This document shows, in pieces, positions 37,651-50,141 of a DNA stretch of 64,000 nt. The stretch lies in assembly GCA_034687125.1 (NCBI GenBank), contig JAQGBZ010000267.1, forward strand, positions 23,536 through 87,535. Reading direction: 5' to 3'. The position numbers were made by a program, and so were the translations under genes. Source of the DNA: Neelides folsomi. Lineage: Eukaryota > Arthropoda > Collembola > Neelipleona > Neelidae. Position 1 is the first letter of the stretch, and each line of letters opens with the position of its first letter. Below the pieces are notes generated by a model. The model was not told the origin of the DNA. It made no database searches and was given only the letters and a program-made list of their open reading frames with translations.

Positions 37651-38818
37651 GATTCTGAGTAAATAGCGGATAGGAATTGGGCAGCCGAGAAAGGAAGTGA
37701 GGAGGGATATCCTGAGAGTCGGGAGCTTTAAGAGACCTCGGATCCTCCTGATGTCGTTTCTTGGCTCTGAAGTCTGTTTTCCTCCGGAGAATGGAATCTA
37801 TTTCAAGGCTCTTCTCCACTATTTCCGTCTCACGCCGATCAGCTTTCCTCCTCAGGAGAGAGACAATGAGGGGAAGCTGCAGCCTCTTGCAAGGATACCG
37901 AGGTAGGATAAAAATACAAAGTTGGGCCAACGAGGACTCATCTCACACTCTTTTCCTCGTCCCATTTACTTCCTTTGCTCCCACTTGGTAACAATTAAAC
38001 GAGGGATAAAAAATAGAACCACCGGATTTTACCCACCACCTTTTTAATCCCTATATTTAAATCTTAACCTTACTATCCATTGTTGAAAAGAGAACGGAGA
38101 ATAAATCTCGTTTTCACCCAATGCCTTCCACACCAATTTCATGCAAATTGGGCAGATTTGACTATTGCCAGCAAGAGACATTAACACATTGTATTTAAAA
38201 GAATAATAAATGTGATGAAATATTATTAATTTCGTACTGAACTAATACATTGGTCTCTTATTGTAATTTAGGTCTCGTCATGTTAAGTCGGCATAACATC
38301 TACATTAGTAAGGAGTAGTTCTACATTTGCAAAATATTATTCGCAATTCGCAACTCATGTAACTTGACTCAAAGATTAAGCTAAATGTATTTGTAAGGTT
38401 TAAATAGTTCATTAAATGTTATTATATTATAGTTCTTAACATTTCCAGAAATTGCTACGTTAACGATTAACGTTATATATTTTTATGTATTTAAAAGATA
38501 AGCGATTCGAGGAAAATAGTTATCAACAATTAAATTACAAATTGCCGATTACATTTATTCCAAGTTAATCCAAGTACTTTTTGTCGAGCTCTTGAGACGA
38601 AGCGAAAATATTTTATAGTGCATGTGCATCTGCATAGTGATTTTGATCAAAATACGGCTTATGTAACACTAAAAACTGGTATTAGATTCTTGCATTGATC
38701 CAGCGTGGAATATTGGTTCGAATAATACCGGATTACCCGCCTCGGTCATCGACAAGAAATCCGCAATAAATACAACGTGTCTAATTCGCAAAATTATTAG
38801 ATAAATTCCAACTCTTGG
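37651..38818. other. Intergenic region between the WYR gene and ERP44
   Basis: The two genes are divergent here, so this interval holds both promoters. Overlapping frames at 37637-37991 on both strands cancel one another and look like chance. Nothing else recognised. Confidence 0.4.
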
Positions 38819-40635
38819 ATGATGGAATTTAACAAAATTTTGCAAACGTCCCCACGATGGAGGTTTTCATTCTCAAAAGGATTCTTCATCTTGGCTTATT
38901 TGGTACTTTTTCTATATCAATATGCCATTTGTTCCGCATAAAAATTATGCCTCAAGAGTTCACACCTTGTGAAAATATTTATTAATTTTGATCAATATGA
39001 TACAATAACCCAATTATGAATATTTTGATTTTCAGTCCTTGATCTCATTTTACAACCCCACGGATAGTGGAGCAGTCGAATTCACCGATTCTAATTTTGA
39101 TTCTCTTTTAGGTAAGGAAATATTTAATGGGTCAGCTATTTTTAATTTTTAAATTTTTTTTCAGCCTCCACAGAATTAGTTTTCATTAATTTTTATGCGG
39201 ACTGGTGCCGATTTAGTAATATGCTTGCTCCAATCTTTGATGAAGCAGCCGTGAAGATTAGGAGCGAATTTCCTAACGAAAATCAAGTTATTTTAGGACG
39301 AGTAGATTGCGATAAACATAGTAAGTACTCAAAAATTCTCATTTGTTTATTGTCATTAAAGGACTCATTAAATAATTTTATTGACAATTCCTAGAAAAGA
39401 TTTCTTCTTATTCGATTCATATTTATTTATTATATTCAAAACAATTATATAAAAATATGTTTTTAGGCAGTATTTCTTCACGATATAAGATTTCCAAATA
39501 CCCGACTTTAAAGCTCATTAGAAATGGTGTTCCAGTCAAGAAGGAATACAGAGGTCAACGGTCACCGGAAGCATTCTTTGAATACATTAAGAAACAATTA
39601 GAAAATCCTATCACCGAATTCAAGAACCTTCAAGAACTTATGAAAATTGATGTATGAAATCAACTCCTATATCAAATATGTCGTTTCAATATTTAAGAAA
39701 TATTATTTTTAACTTTTTTTTATTCTCAAGGACAAGAAAAGGATATTCATTGGCTACATGACAAACAATGAAAGTAAAACTTATAATGTTTTCAGACGAG
39801 TTGCAATGAACTTGAAAGACGAATGCTCATTCTACATTGGATTTGGGTAACTAAAAATTTAATGAAATTAACTCTCCTTTTTGTAATCAGATTTCTATTC
39901 ATCAAAACTAAAATTGTTAAATTAAAATTGTAGGGACGCATCGCGACAAATGCATCCACCGGATCATGACATTATCGCTTTCCGTCCTGACAAGTCAAGA
40001 TCTGTCGAAGCTGACGAGACTTTTAAAGGAAATGGGGAAAGTTTTGATGAAGTGCTCGCTTGGGTCTCAGCTCTTTGTGTTCCTCTCGTCAGGGAAATTA
40101 CTTTTGAGAATGCGGAGGAATTGACTGAAGAAGGACTCCCATTCCTCATTTTGTTCCACAATCCTAATGATGACGAGTCAGTCAAGAAATTCAATTCCCT
40201 TGTTCAATATCATCTTCAAGACGAACGACGTAAGGAATTTTAATACCACCATTAAAAAGAATTTTAAAGAAAATATGCTTACAAGTATTAAATAAATCTT
40301 TTGTCACAGAGAACGTTAATTTCCTGACTGCTGACGGAGTCAAATTTGCTCATCCGCTCCACCACCTTGGAAAGAGTTCGAGTGATCTTCCGCTCATTGC
40401 GATTGACAGTTTCCGACATATGTACCTCTACAAGGATGCAAAGGACATGGAACAACCAGCGAAGATCAAAGCCTTTATTCAAGATCTTCATTCAGGAAAA
40501 CTTCATAGGGAATTCCATTACGGCCCCGATCCTTCGTCCCCAGATGAGAACCCAACGAATCCTCCGGAATCGACATTCAAAAAACTCCTTCCTTCAAAGG
40601 ATCGTTATACTCTTCTTGATCACGATGAACTCTAA
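38819..40635 (+). CDS. ERP44: ERP44, ER thioredoxin-like retention protein
   Basis: Seven exons: 38819-38902, 39036-39111, 39165-39320, 39467-39651, 39731-39846, 39934-40229, 40310-40635, for 412 aa (human 406). A hydrophobic leader precedes the thioredoxin domain, which has the ERP44-type active site CRFS (Cys68) in NFYADWCRFSNMLAPIFDEA. Close matches to ERP44 run throughout: FPNENQVILGRVDCDKH, RYKISKYPTLKLIRNG, CVPLVREITFENAEELTEEG, IAIDSFRHMY and DLHSGKLHREFHYGPDP. The C-terminus is HDEL, an ER-retrieval signal. ERP44 holds unassembled clients and Ero1 in the early secretory pathway through mixed disulfides. All intron phases agree; exon 4 ends in GTATGA, a slightly unusual donor. The first exon (two tandem ATGs, 38819 and 38822) is the least certain part. 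Confidence 0.94.
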
Positions 40636-43355
40636 TTCGACTTAATTTCCTATTTTGTCCTATAAATTGATTTTATCCTTCGTCACTCTTTACCATTCAA
40701 ATATTATTTTCTCTTTTGGTCCCTCTATCTTTTCAAATATTTATTTTTAAATGCATGTTCATTGATTTAATAGAATAACGCTAAATTTAATTTCATTAAA
40801 AATCGGAACACAATCGGAATAATGATAATTATAGAGTGCGAGTAATAATTATGATTTAAATTGAATTAAAAGTATACCTTTACAATATAAATAACATGTT
40901 ATAAAATTGTGGAGAATACCTAAAATATATTACGCATTTGAGCATTTGAGCATTTGAAATTATCTTTCACTAGTATTCGTCATTGGACAAACTTTTTTTT
41001 TACAAAATACCATAAAACAACTTCAATGCGATTATTTCTTTTTTATTCGTGTTTTTAGAATATTCAATACAAAAGGGGTATCAAATGGGGTTTAGAGATT
41101 GTGGTTAAGCAAGTCACACATTTTAAAATTATTTGGCTTGCTTCAACACATTGAGTCACGACATTCAGAATTAACATTCTTTACTTATGGTTCTTTTTTG
41201 TGGGAAGGTCCTTAATTTACTTTCGTATTTATATGTTAATATGAATTAATATCTAATGTAGATACATAAATAAATACATGTAGATATAATAGTCTGAATA
41301 TAAATAAATGTTTAAATTATACAATACATATTTTAAATGCTTTACGATAACAATTAATCTTATCTATAACATTAAATACTTAAACCACTAAACTCACACA
41401 TACCATGAACATTAATTTATTTATTGCAGTATCTTAAAACCCATACTGCCATTACTATCAATGAATAATGTAATGAATTAATCATATTTAAAATTTAAAT
41501 ACTTTGTCAAAATCGAGTGTAAATTAATGATTACAACTGTAATCAACATTACAACTGTAGATTGAGATTGAAGGTATTGAAGCTTATGAAAAGAATGAAT
41601 AGTGTTCCAACTCTGATATAGTAAATTGTAATTTAGATAAAGATTGACAAAAATGTTAGCCAACATTGTAAAAATAAATTTATCACATTTTAAATTGGAA
41701 TAAATTGTATACTATATGAATAAAAATAGCATGGTACATTAGTTTATAAACGTTCATGTCCAGTCAATTAGAATTATGTATTTTATTGTGAAAAATGTTA
41801 CAAACACAAGGTGTTAATCAAGCAGTAAATGAATACATTAAGAATAATCATAAAATAGGCATTAAACGTTCAAGATTTCTTTGTAAACATCCTAATTCAT
41901 CCTTAAAAGTTAATAAATAACTGTAAGCAAAATAATTTTACCTTAAGACGACAGTTTAACTTTAGTTTTTCTTTTAGACATACTACATATTTAAATCAAT
42001 TAAAAGTAGGTATATCCTACCCTAACATAATTTGTATGGTATATAAGTTATTGCAAACTGGTTGTACTAAAACTTGAATTATAACTATTTATGGTTTGAA
42101 TGCCAAATCTCTGTACCTTTTCATTTGCGAATATTTGAATTAATTTTCATTGAAAAATTAACGTGGATGCAACATTAACTTTAAACAATTTATTTGGTTG
42201 TGTGATTAAAAATATTTTTAGGCATTCGGATTATTAATTATACTCTACACGTTTAATTAATTAATATGAAGTATACACGGTATAGTAGAGTGGTTGAAGT
42301 TGAATCTAACAATTGTAGCCTTACCTAATTAGAGCATGTGTACAAACGTATTTATGTCAATTTATGTTATTGGGCACATAAGCATTTATAATCAAAAAGG
42401 TAAAATGAAGAGCAAAAAATTGAATAAAGTTAATGACTAATTATTATCAGCCCAATTTATTAGCATATAAATTCATTATAATTCTATTTGAGAATTTTTA
42501 TATATTTTTATAATCCGATTAATATTAATTACTTTATTCATGGTATTAAGTTTTACTAAAAGTAAATATGTAGGTACTATATATTACATAAATACATTTA
42601 TAGGTCCTTACGATATAAAAGTTTATCATAAATTAAAAGGGTAAAATATTATAAAGTCTTAGATTGAATACTATTTACATTGACAATATTTTAAACAGCA
42701 AGACGATAGATCGATTAGAAAGTTATTTACATGTTGCAAATAAGTTATATACGCATAGTTGTACGACAATAATAAAATACTCTAACATTAAGATTTATAC
42801 TGATATTTTCTGATAGTAAAACAAATTGAAATTATCCTTATTATATTTAACACAAATGCAAGTCATTTACATTTTCATTATTTGAATTGAAATCTATCGT
42901 TATTTAAATCGAAGTTATAAATATTTAATACTTACATACATATACAGTAATAGTAAAGTTATTATAGAAGTATTATTGACTAATGAGACTAATGACAATA
43001 TAATATAACGATGTTAATACCTAATAACACATAAATGAAATTCTACCAATATATTTATAATGACATATATAATACTATTTAACATACTGTTTGAACAATA
43101 AAAATTAAAACTATGTAAAAGAAACCTAATCCAATTTTTTATTTAACATTGCAGTTATTAATAGTCTTAACTCTTAATACTATAAAATCTTTTATTTTAT
43201 TTGCTACAATTATTATAAAATTAAAGTTATCATTAATTTAATTTTGTACAATAGCTTTTGATCAAGAAAAGGACCGAAACCCAAAGTTATATATTATATA
43301 ATGTTGACCTTAGAAATTAAACTAATACAGACTTATAGACTAATTGAGAAAATGG
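40636..43355. other. A+T-rich gene-free interval
   Basis: This 2.7 kb lies between the 3' ends of ERP44 (+) and the BTB-zinc finger gene (-). Very A+T-rich, with no recognisable gene, element or tandem repeat. Confidence 0.5.
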
Positions 43356-44979
43356 TTAATCTGGATTTTCATATAGAACTCCTTTGCAAGTCCGTTGATG
43401 CACATTGGCTTGGAATCGATACTTAAACCTGATATTACAAGTAGCACATTGGAACATCGGGGCTTTGTTGCACTCGTATTTCTTGTGTCGGATTAATGAC
43501 CCGCGAGTTTGATAAGCATGGCCACAAACGTCACAGCTATATTTCAGTTCTCCTTGAGCTCTTCTTGGTTTCAACGCTGAAATCATTTTAAGACTTTAGG
43601 ATCATATTCAGACTTTTTGAGCAGAAAAAGACATAAATAGTTAGTTATAGTAAATGGCAATATTGAATAAACGGATCTAATACCTGTAAATGCTTCGTTT
43701 CCAGTTAATTGTTCAATATAGTTTTCTTCAATGAACATCTCATTTTCTTCTGAATCTTCACCCTGCATCGATTCCCACCGCTCTAATATATTTATTAAAA
43801 AATTAATATTTCGAAGTAAACATTATTTATTTTAAAATTTAATGTCTTCATTTTATTATATAGACCTTCAACAGCTCCACTCCCTTCATTATTTTCAAGA
43901 TATTGCTGCTCTTGTATAGGACTTTTACTTTCTTCTTCATCAGCAATGTCAACATAAACAGGATCGCGCTTCAAAATAGACTCGGGAGAAGTGTAGAGTT
44001 CATTTTTTGATGACTTGCTCGTTTCGCCTTCATCATTGTATGATTCCTCGTATTCATTGAGGAGAATTGACATATTTGGTTGAACAGTAATGTTAACGGG
44101 TTTGTTGTTGGGTGTTGAGGAAGTTGTGAGCCCAATTTTAGGATGCTGAGATTTCTGGTGTAGCACCACTTGGGAATTCTTTCCGCTTTTCCCTACACTA
44201 CTCCTATGCACGATTTTCGGTTCTGTATGAACTGTTTGAATCCGAGAAGTTGAAGGGTTTGAAGAATGGGTTATTGAAACAGATGGGATAATGGCCGGAG
44301 ATTTTGCCCCGCTTGATGCGGATGTTTTTCTTTGGCTTCTGCTCCCAACAACTCCAGAAGGTCGAGTTGGAGAACGATCATTTCTTTGCTTGGTTGTTGG
44401 AAAAATTATTGTTTCAGATCTATGAGAAATTAATTCAGACTCTTTTCCTGAACTTCTTGAAACATTTGGAGAATTTATTGAAAGTCCTCGAATCTCCAGT
44501 GACTTAGCAAGGCTGATGAATCCTTCAACTTCACTTTGACGAAGACTGATTTCGCCTCTGTACATGTAGTCAATGAGAAGTTTGAGATCTTCGCACTTGA
44601 CGTCTTTTAGGAATATGACAGATTCTTTCTTGACATCAGAAAACAAAGGATTGGTGAAGAGTTTCTAAAAGAGATATCACGAATCTTTAGTTAAATCATT
44701 TAAGCATGCTTTGATTATCTTTAACCACGCCCAAGAATAGTTTTACAAATATATAAAAATCATGAGAGCCTTTAAGATTACCTGAAAATAAGGGCTGCAA
44801 GCTGACAAAATAAGTTTGTGAGCATGAAGCAAATTCCCATCGGAGGTCATAAAGGCGACGTCAGTTAAGCTCTCCGTTGACAGAAGTGCTTCGAATATTG
44901 AAAGTATTGTCCCTTGATGACTCGTCCACCTCAAACGAACGTGATTTTGACCTGTCATTGTGGCTGAACTATTATTCAT
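43356..44979 (-). CDS. BTB-zinc finger transcription factor (Lola/Broad type)
   Basis: Four exons, 44979-44782, 44664-43866, 43782-43684 and 43576-43356, give 438 aa. The BTB domain spans about residues 12-125 and is of the arthropod TTK type: VRLRWTSHQGTILSIFEALL, DGNLLHAHKLILSACSPYFQ, then LKDVKCEDLKLLIDYMYRGE. A long Ser/Pro/Thr-rich linker with acidic patches follows. Near the C-terminus are two fingers, C380DVC with H and C ligands (SLIRHKKYEC) and CATC...VHQRTC; both have the C2HC spacing seen in Lola-family finger pairs. It should be a sequence-specific nuclear regulator with BTB dimerisation. The exon 2 donor (G|GTCTAT) is weak, but frame and content agree on both sides. Which member of the family it is cannot be told. 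Confidence 0.85.
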
Positions 44980-45518
44980 TTTGTTAAGTCTATTAAATAT
45001 TGTTTTGGAGTCACAACCAGTCAGTACTTAGAACTCTTTTTAGGATCATACGCACACTACGTATTACTTCGATTTGACATAATCCTAAAGTCAATTAATA
45101 AACACGAATTATGAGGAACCTTGAAAAGTGTTAAAATTTTGGTAAACATTTATTTATAACTTATAGCTTGTCCCATTGTTCAAATCAAAGGTGCAGAATG
45201 TAGAAATCCATCTCACAAGGGAAGAGTGAGAATTCCATTTTACTTTCATTTCCTATTGTTATGTTCATGTGTATAGATTTGGATTATCTATCAAAACTGC
45301 TTCGATTGACAGGTGGATGATCAAAATATGATAGAGTCAAAAATTGTCATTGTTTATTGAGAATTTATAAATCTTGTAAATGGTGTAATTATTTAGTTTT
45401 TATTATAAAACTTTATTATAGAGAAGGTTTTGACATTTCGAGTGCCAGTGTGCAACGTGCAAGTTCAAATGTGTTATCGGCGCCTCGTTTAATTTTCACA
45501 TGAAACTGAAATGGAAAA
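44980..45518. promoter_or_regulatory. Head-to-head promoter interval, BTB-ZF (-) and NHE8 (+)
   Basis: The start codons are only 539 bases apart and diverge, so both promoters must be in or near this interval. I see no clear TATA box for either. Close to the NHE8 start there are two short upstream ORFs, at 45500-45574 and 45511-45522. Confidence 0.5.
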
Positions 45519-45574
45519 ATGAATCTGCTCAAGAATATTTTTATTTTATTTTTATTCTCATTACTCTTCTGTAA
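45500..45574 (+). promoter_or_regulatory. Upstream ORFs overlapping the NHE8 start
   Basis: An ATG at 45500 opens a 24-codon frame that runs past the NHE8 ATG (45519) in another frame. A second ATG at 45511 makes a three-codon frame whose TGA (45520-45522) overlaps the NHE8 ATG in an ATGA arrangement. If the transcript begins upstream of 45500, both could lower or gate translation of the exchanger. Confidence 0.4.
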
Positions 45575-48569
45575 TTACTCATTTGGAGATAATATTCAAA
45601 AGTCGACAGTGACAAATGAGCATATCAAAAATGGGTGAGTCATTTTAATTTATCTTATAATTTTAATACAAAAGTAATCATGTGAGACGAATGTAAATAC
45701 ACATATCCACTAAAATGAAGTAGACTGAAGAAAACATAATTTTATTTATTGTAGTTCAACTTCGACGAGTGAAGTTGGGAAGAATACTTTATCGACTTCG
45801 GTAGCGTCTAGTCCGAATAACAAGACATTCTTGTCGTCAACCCCGTCAACTACAACTGGGAAGGACATTAACCATCATGCAGGAAAGGATACAGCCCAAG
45901 AAGAGCATGACAGTTCTATGGCCATTTTCTTCGTACTTTGTGTTATTGGTACATTCGCCATACAGATCATATTTATAAAATACATTAACACAGTTGATTA
46001 TGATACAATTTTAACTATACAATATAAAAAATAACTCATTTTTTCATTTGGTATTAAATGAGCTAACAACAATTTTCATTTTTAGCTCTTTGCATTATGT
46101 GCATTCATTTTTTAATCCAGACTGACCTTCAATATCTACCCGAGTCAATCATTGTGATTTTCATTGGTACTTTTTTTTATCATTATCCAAATACATTATA
46201 TATTTCATAATCAAATTACGTCTTTTATTAAAAATTTATAATAATTTTTAGGAGCTCTAATTGGTCTTGTATTGAAATTAATGTCAAATAATGCTTATTT
46301 CGGAAATTGGCAGGTAATGTTTTTTCAACTTATGTAATATAAAAAACCAAGTTTAACATTATTTAATTATATGAACATTGTTAAGAAATCTTGTCTCTTG
46401 ATTTTTCAGAAAGAAGAAGCTTTATCGCCAACTGCATTTTTTCTAGTCTTATTACCGCCAATCATATTCGAGTCAGGATACAATTTGCACAAAGGAAACT
46501 TTTTCCAAAATATTGGGTCCATTTGTGTCTTTGCCATTATTGGAACTTTAATCAATGCATTTGTGATAGGAGGAGGAGTTTACCTTCTTGGCCTTGTAAG
46601 ATTAAAAAATATTTTCAAATTAATATGATATTTAATTTAATTCCTCAATCTCTATTATTTATGTCTTGCACGTTTTATAGGCTGATCTAGTCTATAAGCT
46701 CAACTTTGTTCAAAGTTTTGCATTTGGTTCTTTGATCTCTGCTGTTGATCCGGTGGCAACTCTGGCTATTTTTAATGCTTTGGATGTCGATCCAGTTCTT
46801 AACATGTTGGTATTCGGAGAGAGCATCCTCAACGATGCTGTTTCAATTGTCTTGACCTCGTAAGCATTACATTTTACACAAGTTGAAATATTCAATATAA
46901 ATAAATTAACATGGATTCTTTACAGAACTATTTTGCAACTCGACGATGCAACGGAGAAGAATGCTGTAATGGAAGGAATAAACAATTTCTCCATTACTTT
47001 CGTTGCTTCAGCTGGGATTGGAGTTTTATTTGCACTTACTTCTGCCCTTCTTCTCAAACATGTGGATTTGAGGAAAAATCCGAGTCTCGAGTTTGGCATG
47101 ATGCTTATTTTTACATACGGTCCTTATACTCTTGCTGAAGGAATACATCTTTCGGGTAAAAAATACCTTTTTTGTATTTAGATTTAACTCTATTTTGTTT
47201 ATTCACTTTAAAGATATGAAAACATTTGGCCAATGTCGTTATATAATTATAAAATTTTAAATCTAGGTATAATGGCAATCTTGTTTTGTGGAATCGTCAT
47301 GTCACATTACACTCATTTCAATCTCTCACCTGTAACGCAAATTACAATGCAACAAACAATGAGAACTCTCGCTCTTATATCAGGTATACTAGTTTTTGTA
47401 TGAATTCAATCTATAAATTTTCTTTTCATAAATTGAATTAATAGAAACTGACATCAATTAATATTATTTACCTTTTCTAATTTCAGAAATCTGCGTTTTC
47501 GCTTATTTGGGACTGGCTATTTTCAGTTTCCATCATCGAATTGAAATTGCCCTTGTTATTTGGAGTTTGTGTCTCTGTCTTGGAGGAAGAGCTCTCAACA
47601 TTTTTCCACTTTCAATTGTAGTTAATAAATTCCGAAGTCATCGAATCACCAACAAAATGCAATTTGTCATGTGGTTCAGCGGACTTCGTGGAGCTATTGC
47701 CTATGCCTTGTCTCTTCACATGGAGTTTGAAAAAGAAACTCGACAAGTTCTCATTACGACTACGCTCATCATTATTCTCTTTACCACATTGGTTTTTGGT
47801 GGTTTTACAATGCCCATTGTGAAGGTTATTGATCATTCAATTAAATATTTTTAATGTAATTTTCAGTACTTTATTTAATTTACAGTATTTAATTTAATTT
47901 CTTAATATGTACTTATTGTTAGTATGTACAAGGAACTTCAAGAAGGTCATCTAGTAATGCCAGATTGCTGAGAAGAAGGAAAAGTAAAGAAATATCTTTG
48001 AGTAAAACTAAAGAAATGGTAACTTTTATTCTTGTTTCGACATTAACCATTTTTAAACCAATTATTATACATTGTTGCAATTCACAATTAATGTAAATTC
48101 ATTTTAGGGCCAAACTATTGATTCTGAGCATTTATCTGAGCTTACAGAGGAAGAATATGACACCAATTTGAAACAGAATGCATTTGTGAGACTAGATATG
48201 AGATATTTAAGACCATTCTTCACAAGAAGATTTACACAACAGGTAAATGACTATAGTACTTTGTTTACACAACTGTGTGCCTGAAATTCAATGTACAAAT
48301 ATTTCTCACCTAATTAATCGAAGTTTGAATGTCATTATGGACTGTAATATGATATTGGGCTAGTGGAATGTTTAAAAAAATAGACTCATTTCTGTGCTTT
48401 GTAATTTATTATATACTTAAAATTCATTACATATTTTGATCCATTACAGGAACTACGAGATTGCCAAACTCAAATGACAGATTTGACGAATAGATGGTAT
48501 CAGAATGTTCGTGTTTCTCCAATTAATAGTGACGATGAAGATGAGATTGTTGAATTAGATTTGACCTAA
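45519..48569 (+). CDS. SLC9A8: NHE8-type sodium/hydrogen exchanger
   Basis: Twelve exons: 45519-45634, 45755-45948, 46086-46166, 46252-46313, 46410-46595, 46681-46859, 46926-47155, 47267-47383, 47487-47824, 47923-48018, 48108-48242, 48450-48569; 617 aa. A signal sequence and Ser/Thr-rich lumenal segment precede the exchanger core. NHE8 hallmarks: FFLVLLPPIIFESGYNLHKG, SLISAVDPVATLAIFNAL, FGESILNDAVSIVLT (the conserved ND pair), LKHVDLRKNPSLEFGMM, MSHYTHFNLSPVTQ and MWFSGLRGAIAYALSLH. The C-terminal SEHLSELTEEEY and RPFFTRRFTQQ, with an acidic end, are specific to NHE8 among exchangers. It should exchange Na+ or K+ for H+ in Golgi/endosomal or apical membranes. Exon 9 uses a weak donor (AAG|GTTATT), but phase fits. 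Confidence 0.95.
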
Positions 48570-48963
48570 CTATCCATCCAATATTGACCAAAGTTGAAAA
48601 GTTATATATGTTTGCTGTTGTTGTTATAAAATAAGGTTAATTGTTTAGTAAACATTGTTTTCTGAGTTCATTCAAGTCAATACCTATTTATTATATTAGT
48701 TACCTATAAATAAGAGTCAGTATTTATTAAAAACACGATATATTTATTTACTTATTTAAAATACCAATATCATTATAATGTAAATATAAATAATATCTTA
48801 TTAAATACCTAATTTTGTTATATTCTATAATGTTACCTTTTCTGGAATATTCTTCAATAAATGTTCTGAAGCTTTTCAATGTAAAATTATTCTATTTTGA
48901 CTACGTATTAGGTAGATGATACTTTTGCACCCAATTCCGAAAATGATTTGCTCATCAATGTCA

Positions 48964-50141
48964 TCAATCAAATATCCAAGGCTCTCTTCCTTCCGCAACT
49001 CTTCGTCGAATGACTTGTCTCATTTTGATCATCTCTTGTTCCAACTTATGTATAGCGACCGTCAACAACTGAATCGGGGCTTTAAAATAAATCTCTTCTA
49101 AACGTAGTCGAAGTCCAATACCTGTAGAGCTCGCAATATCAAGTGGATTTTTCCAAAGCCAATTCTTCTTTAAAAAGGAATTGGAAGTGTAAAGCCATTT
49201 GTGGAGTTGCTGATCTTTATAAAGAGATTCCAAAATCTCTTTCTTTTTCTTTTCAATCTCTTCTTGTTTCTTTTTTTCTTCAATCAGACGACATTTTTCA
49301 ATCTTTTTAGAAACTGCCAATTGTCTTCTTTTGGCTTCATATCTATTTTCAACGAATTTATTATGAATTATTATATTTACTAAATATTACATGCTAATCC
49401 AATATTACATATTTAAACTTTTAGGTAATATAACTACTATGATCTTTATGATTATACGAAAAACCTTTTCCTTGCTTCTCTATTCGATTTCTCCAAATCT
49501 TCTAATTTCTTAGTCATGTCAATTTGTGTTTTCCTCGCCTCTTCCCTTTTTCGTGTTTCTCCTACAAGCCGAATCTCTTCGAGACGCTTTGCAATTGCTA
49601 ATTGGTTTTCTCTTGCTTCATCTTCCTGTTAGTTTGGTATAGTCGACCATTATAAAAATATTTCATATTGGTTAAAGTTCTAATGATAAATATTACCATT
49701 TGTTTTCTTTTTTCAATCTGCTCTAAATACTCTTGTTTGAGCTTTTCACGCTCAGATTCAATTTTCAAAAGTTCTTTTTCATGTTTCAAAACTTGCTTTT
49801 CGTGCTTAACCAGATCTTTTGAAATCTCGATATCATCTTCCCCAATTTCAGGATCAGAATCTGATTTTGATGACGAATCTTCAATTGCTTGAACTTGATT
49901 ACAGGCAGATTTCAATGCTTGAATTTTAACCTGGTTTGGTTCTTCTCGGTCTTCATCTATGATAATTTTTCAGTTTATTTTTATGCGTGTATTATAGCAA
50001 AGCAACTTTTGACGCACCCTGTACATATATTTATTTACCTAATATAATTAGATTGGAATGATAAAAGAATTTCTCACCTAGCGTTTCTTCTAGGACTTTC
50101 TCCATAACCATTTCAACTACGTCGTCCGCGGCGAGATCCAT
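48964..50141 (-). CDS. Charged coiled-coil protein, unknown function
   Basis: Four exons, 50141-50078, 49956-49697, 49625-49465 and 49342-48964, join with consistent phases to give 287 aa. The N-terminus is acidic (MDLAADDVVEMVMEKVLEET), followed by an Asp/Ser-rich patch, then a long Lys/Glu/Gln/Arg coiled coil of about 140 residues. The C-terminal about 80 residues are more structured in look (KWLYTSNSFLKKNWLW; ASSTGIGLRLRLEEIYFKAP), ending REPWIFD. No family is recognised; coiled-coil composition gives weak matches to many cytoskeletal proteins. It is tail-to-tail with NHE8 (stop codons about 395 bases apart) and divergent from APAF1. Confidence 0.75.

Noticed and set aside
37637-37991. Three overlapping frames on both strands
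   Set aside because: They overlap one another, match nothing and lie over a leader exon and promoter.
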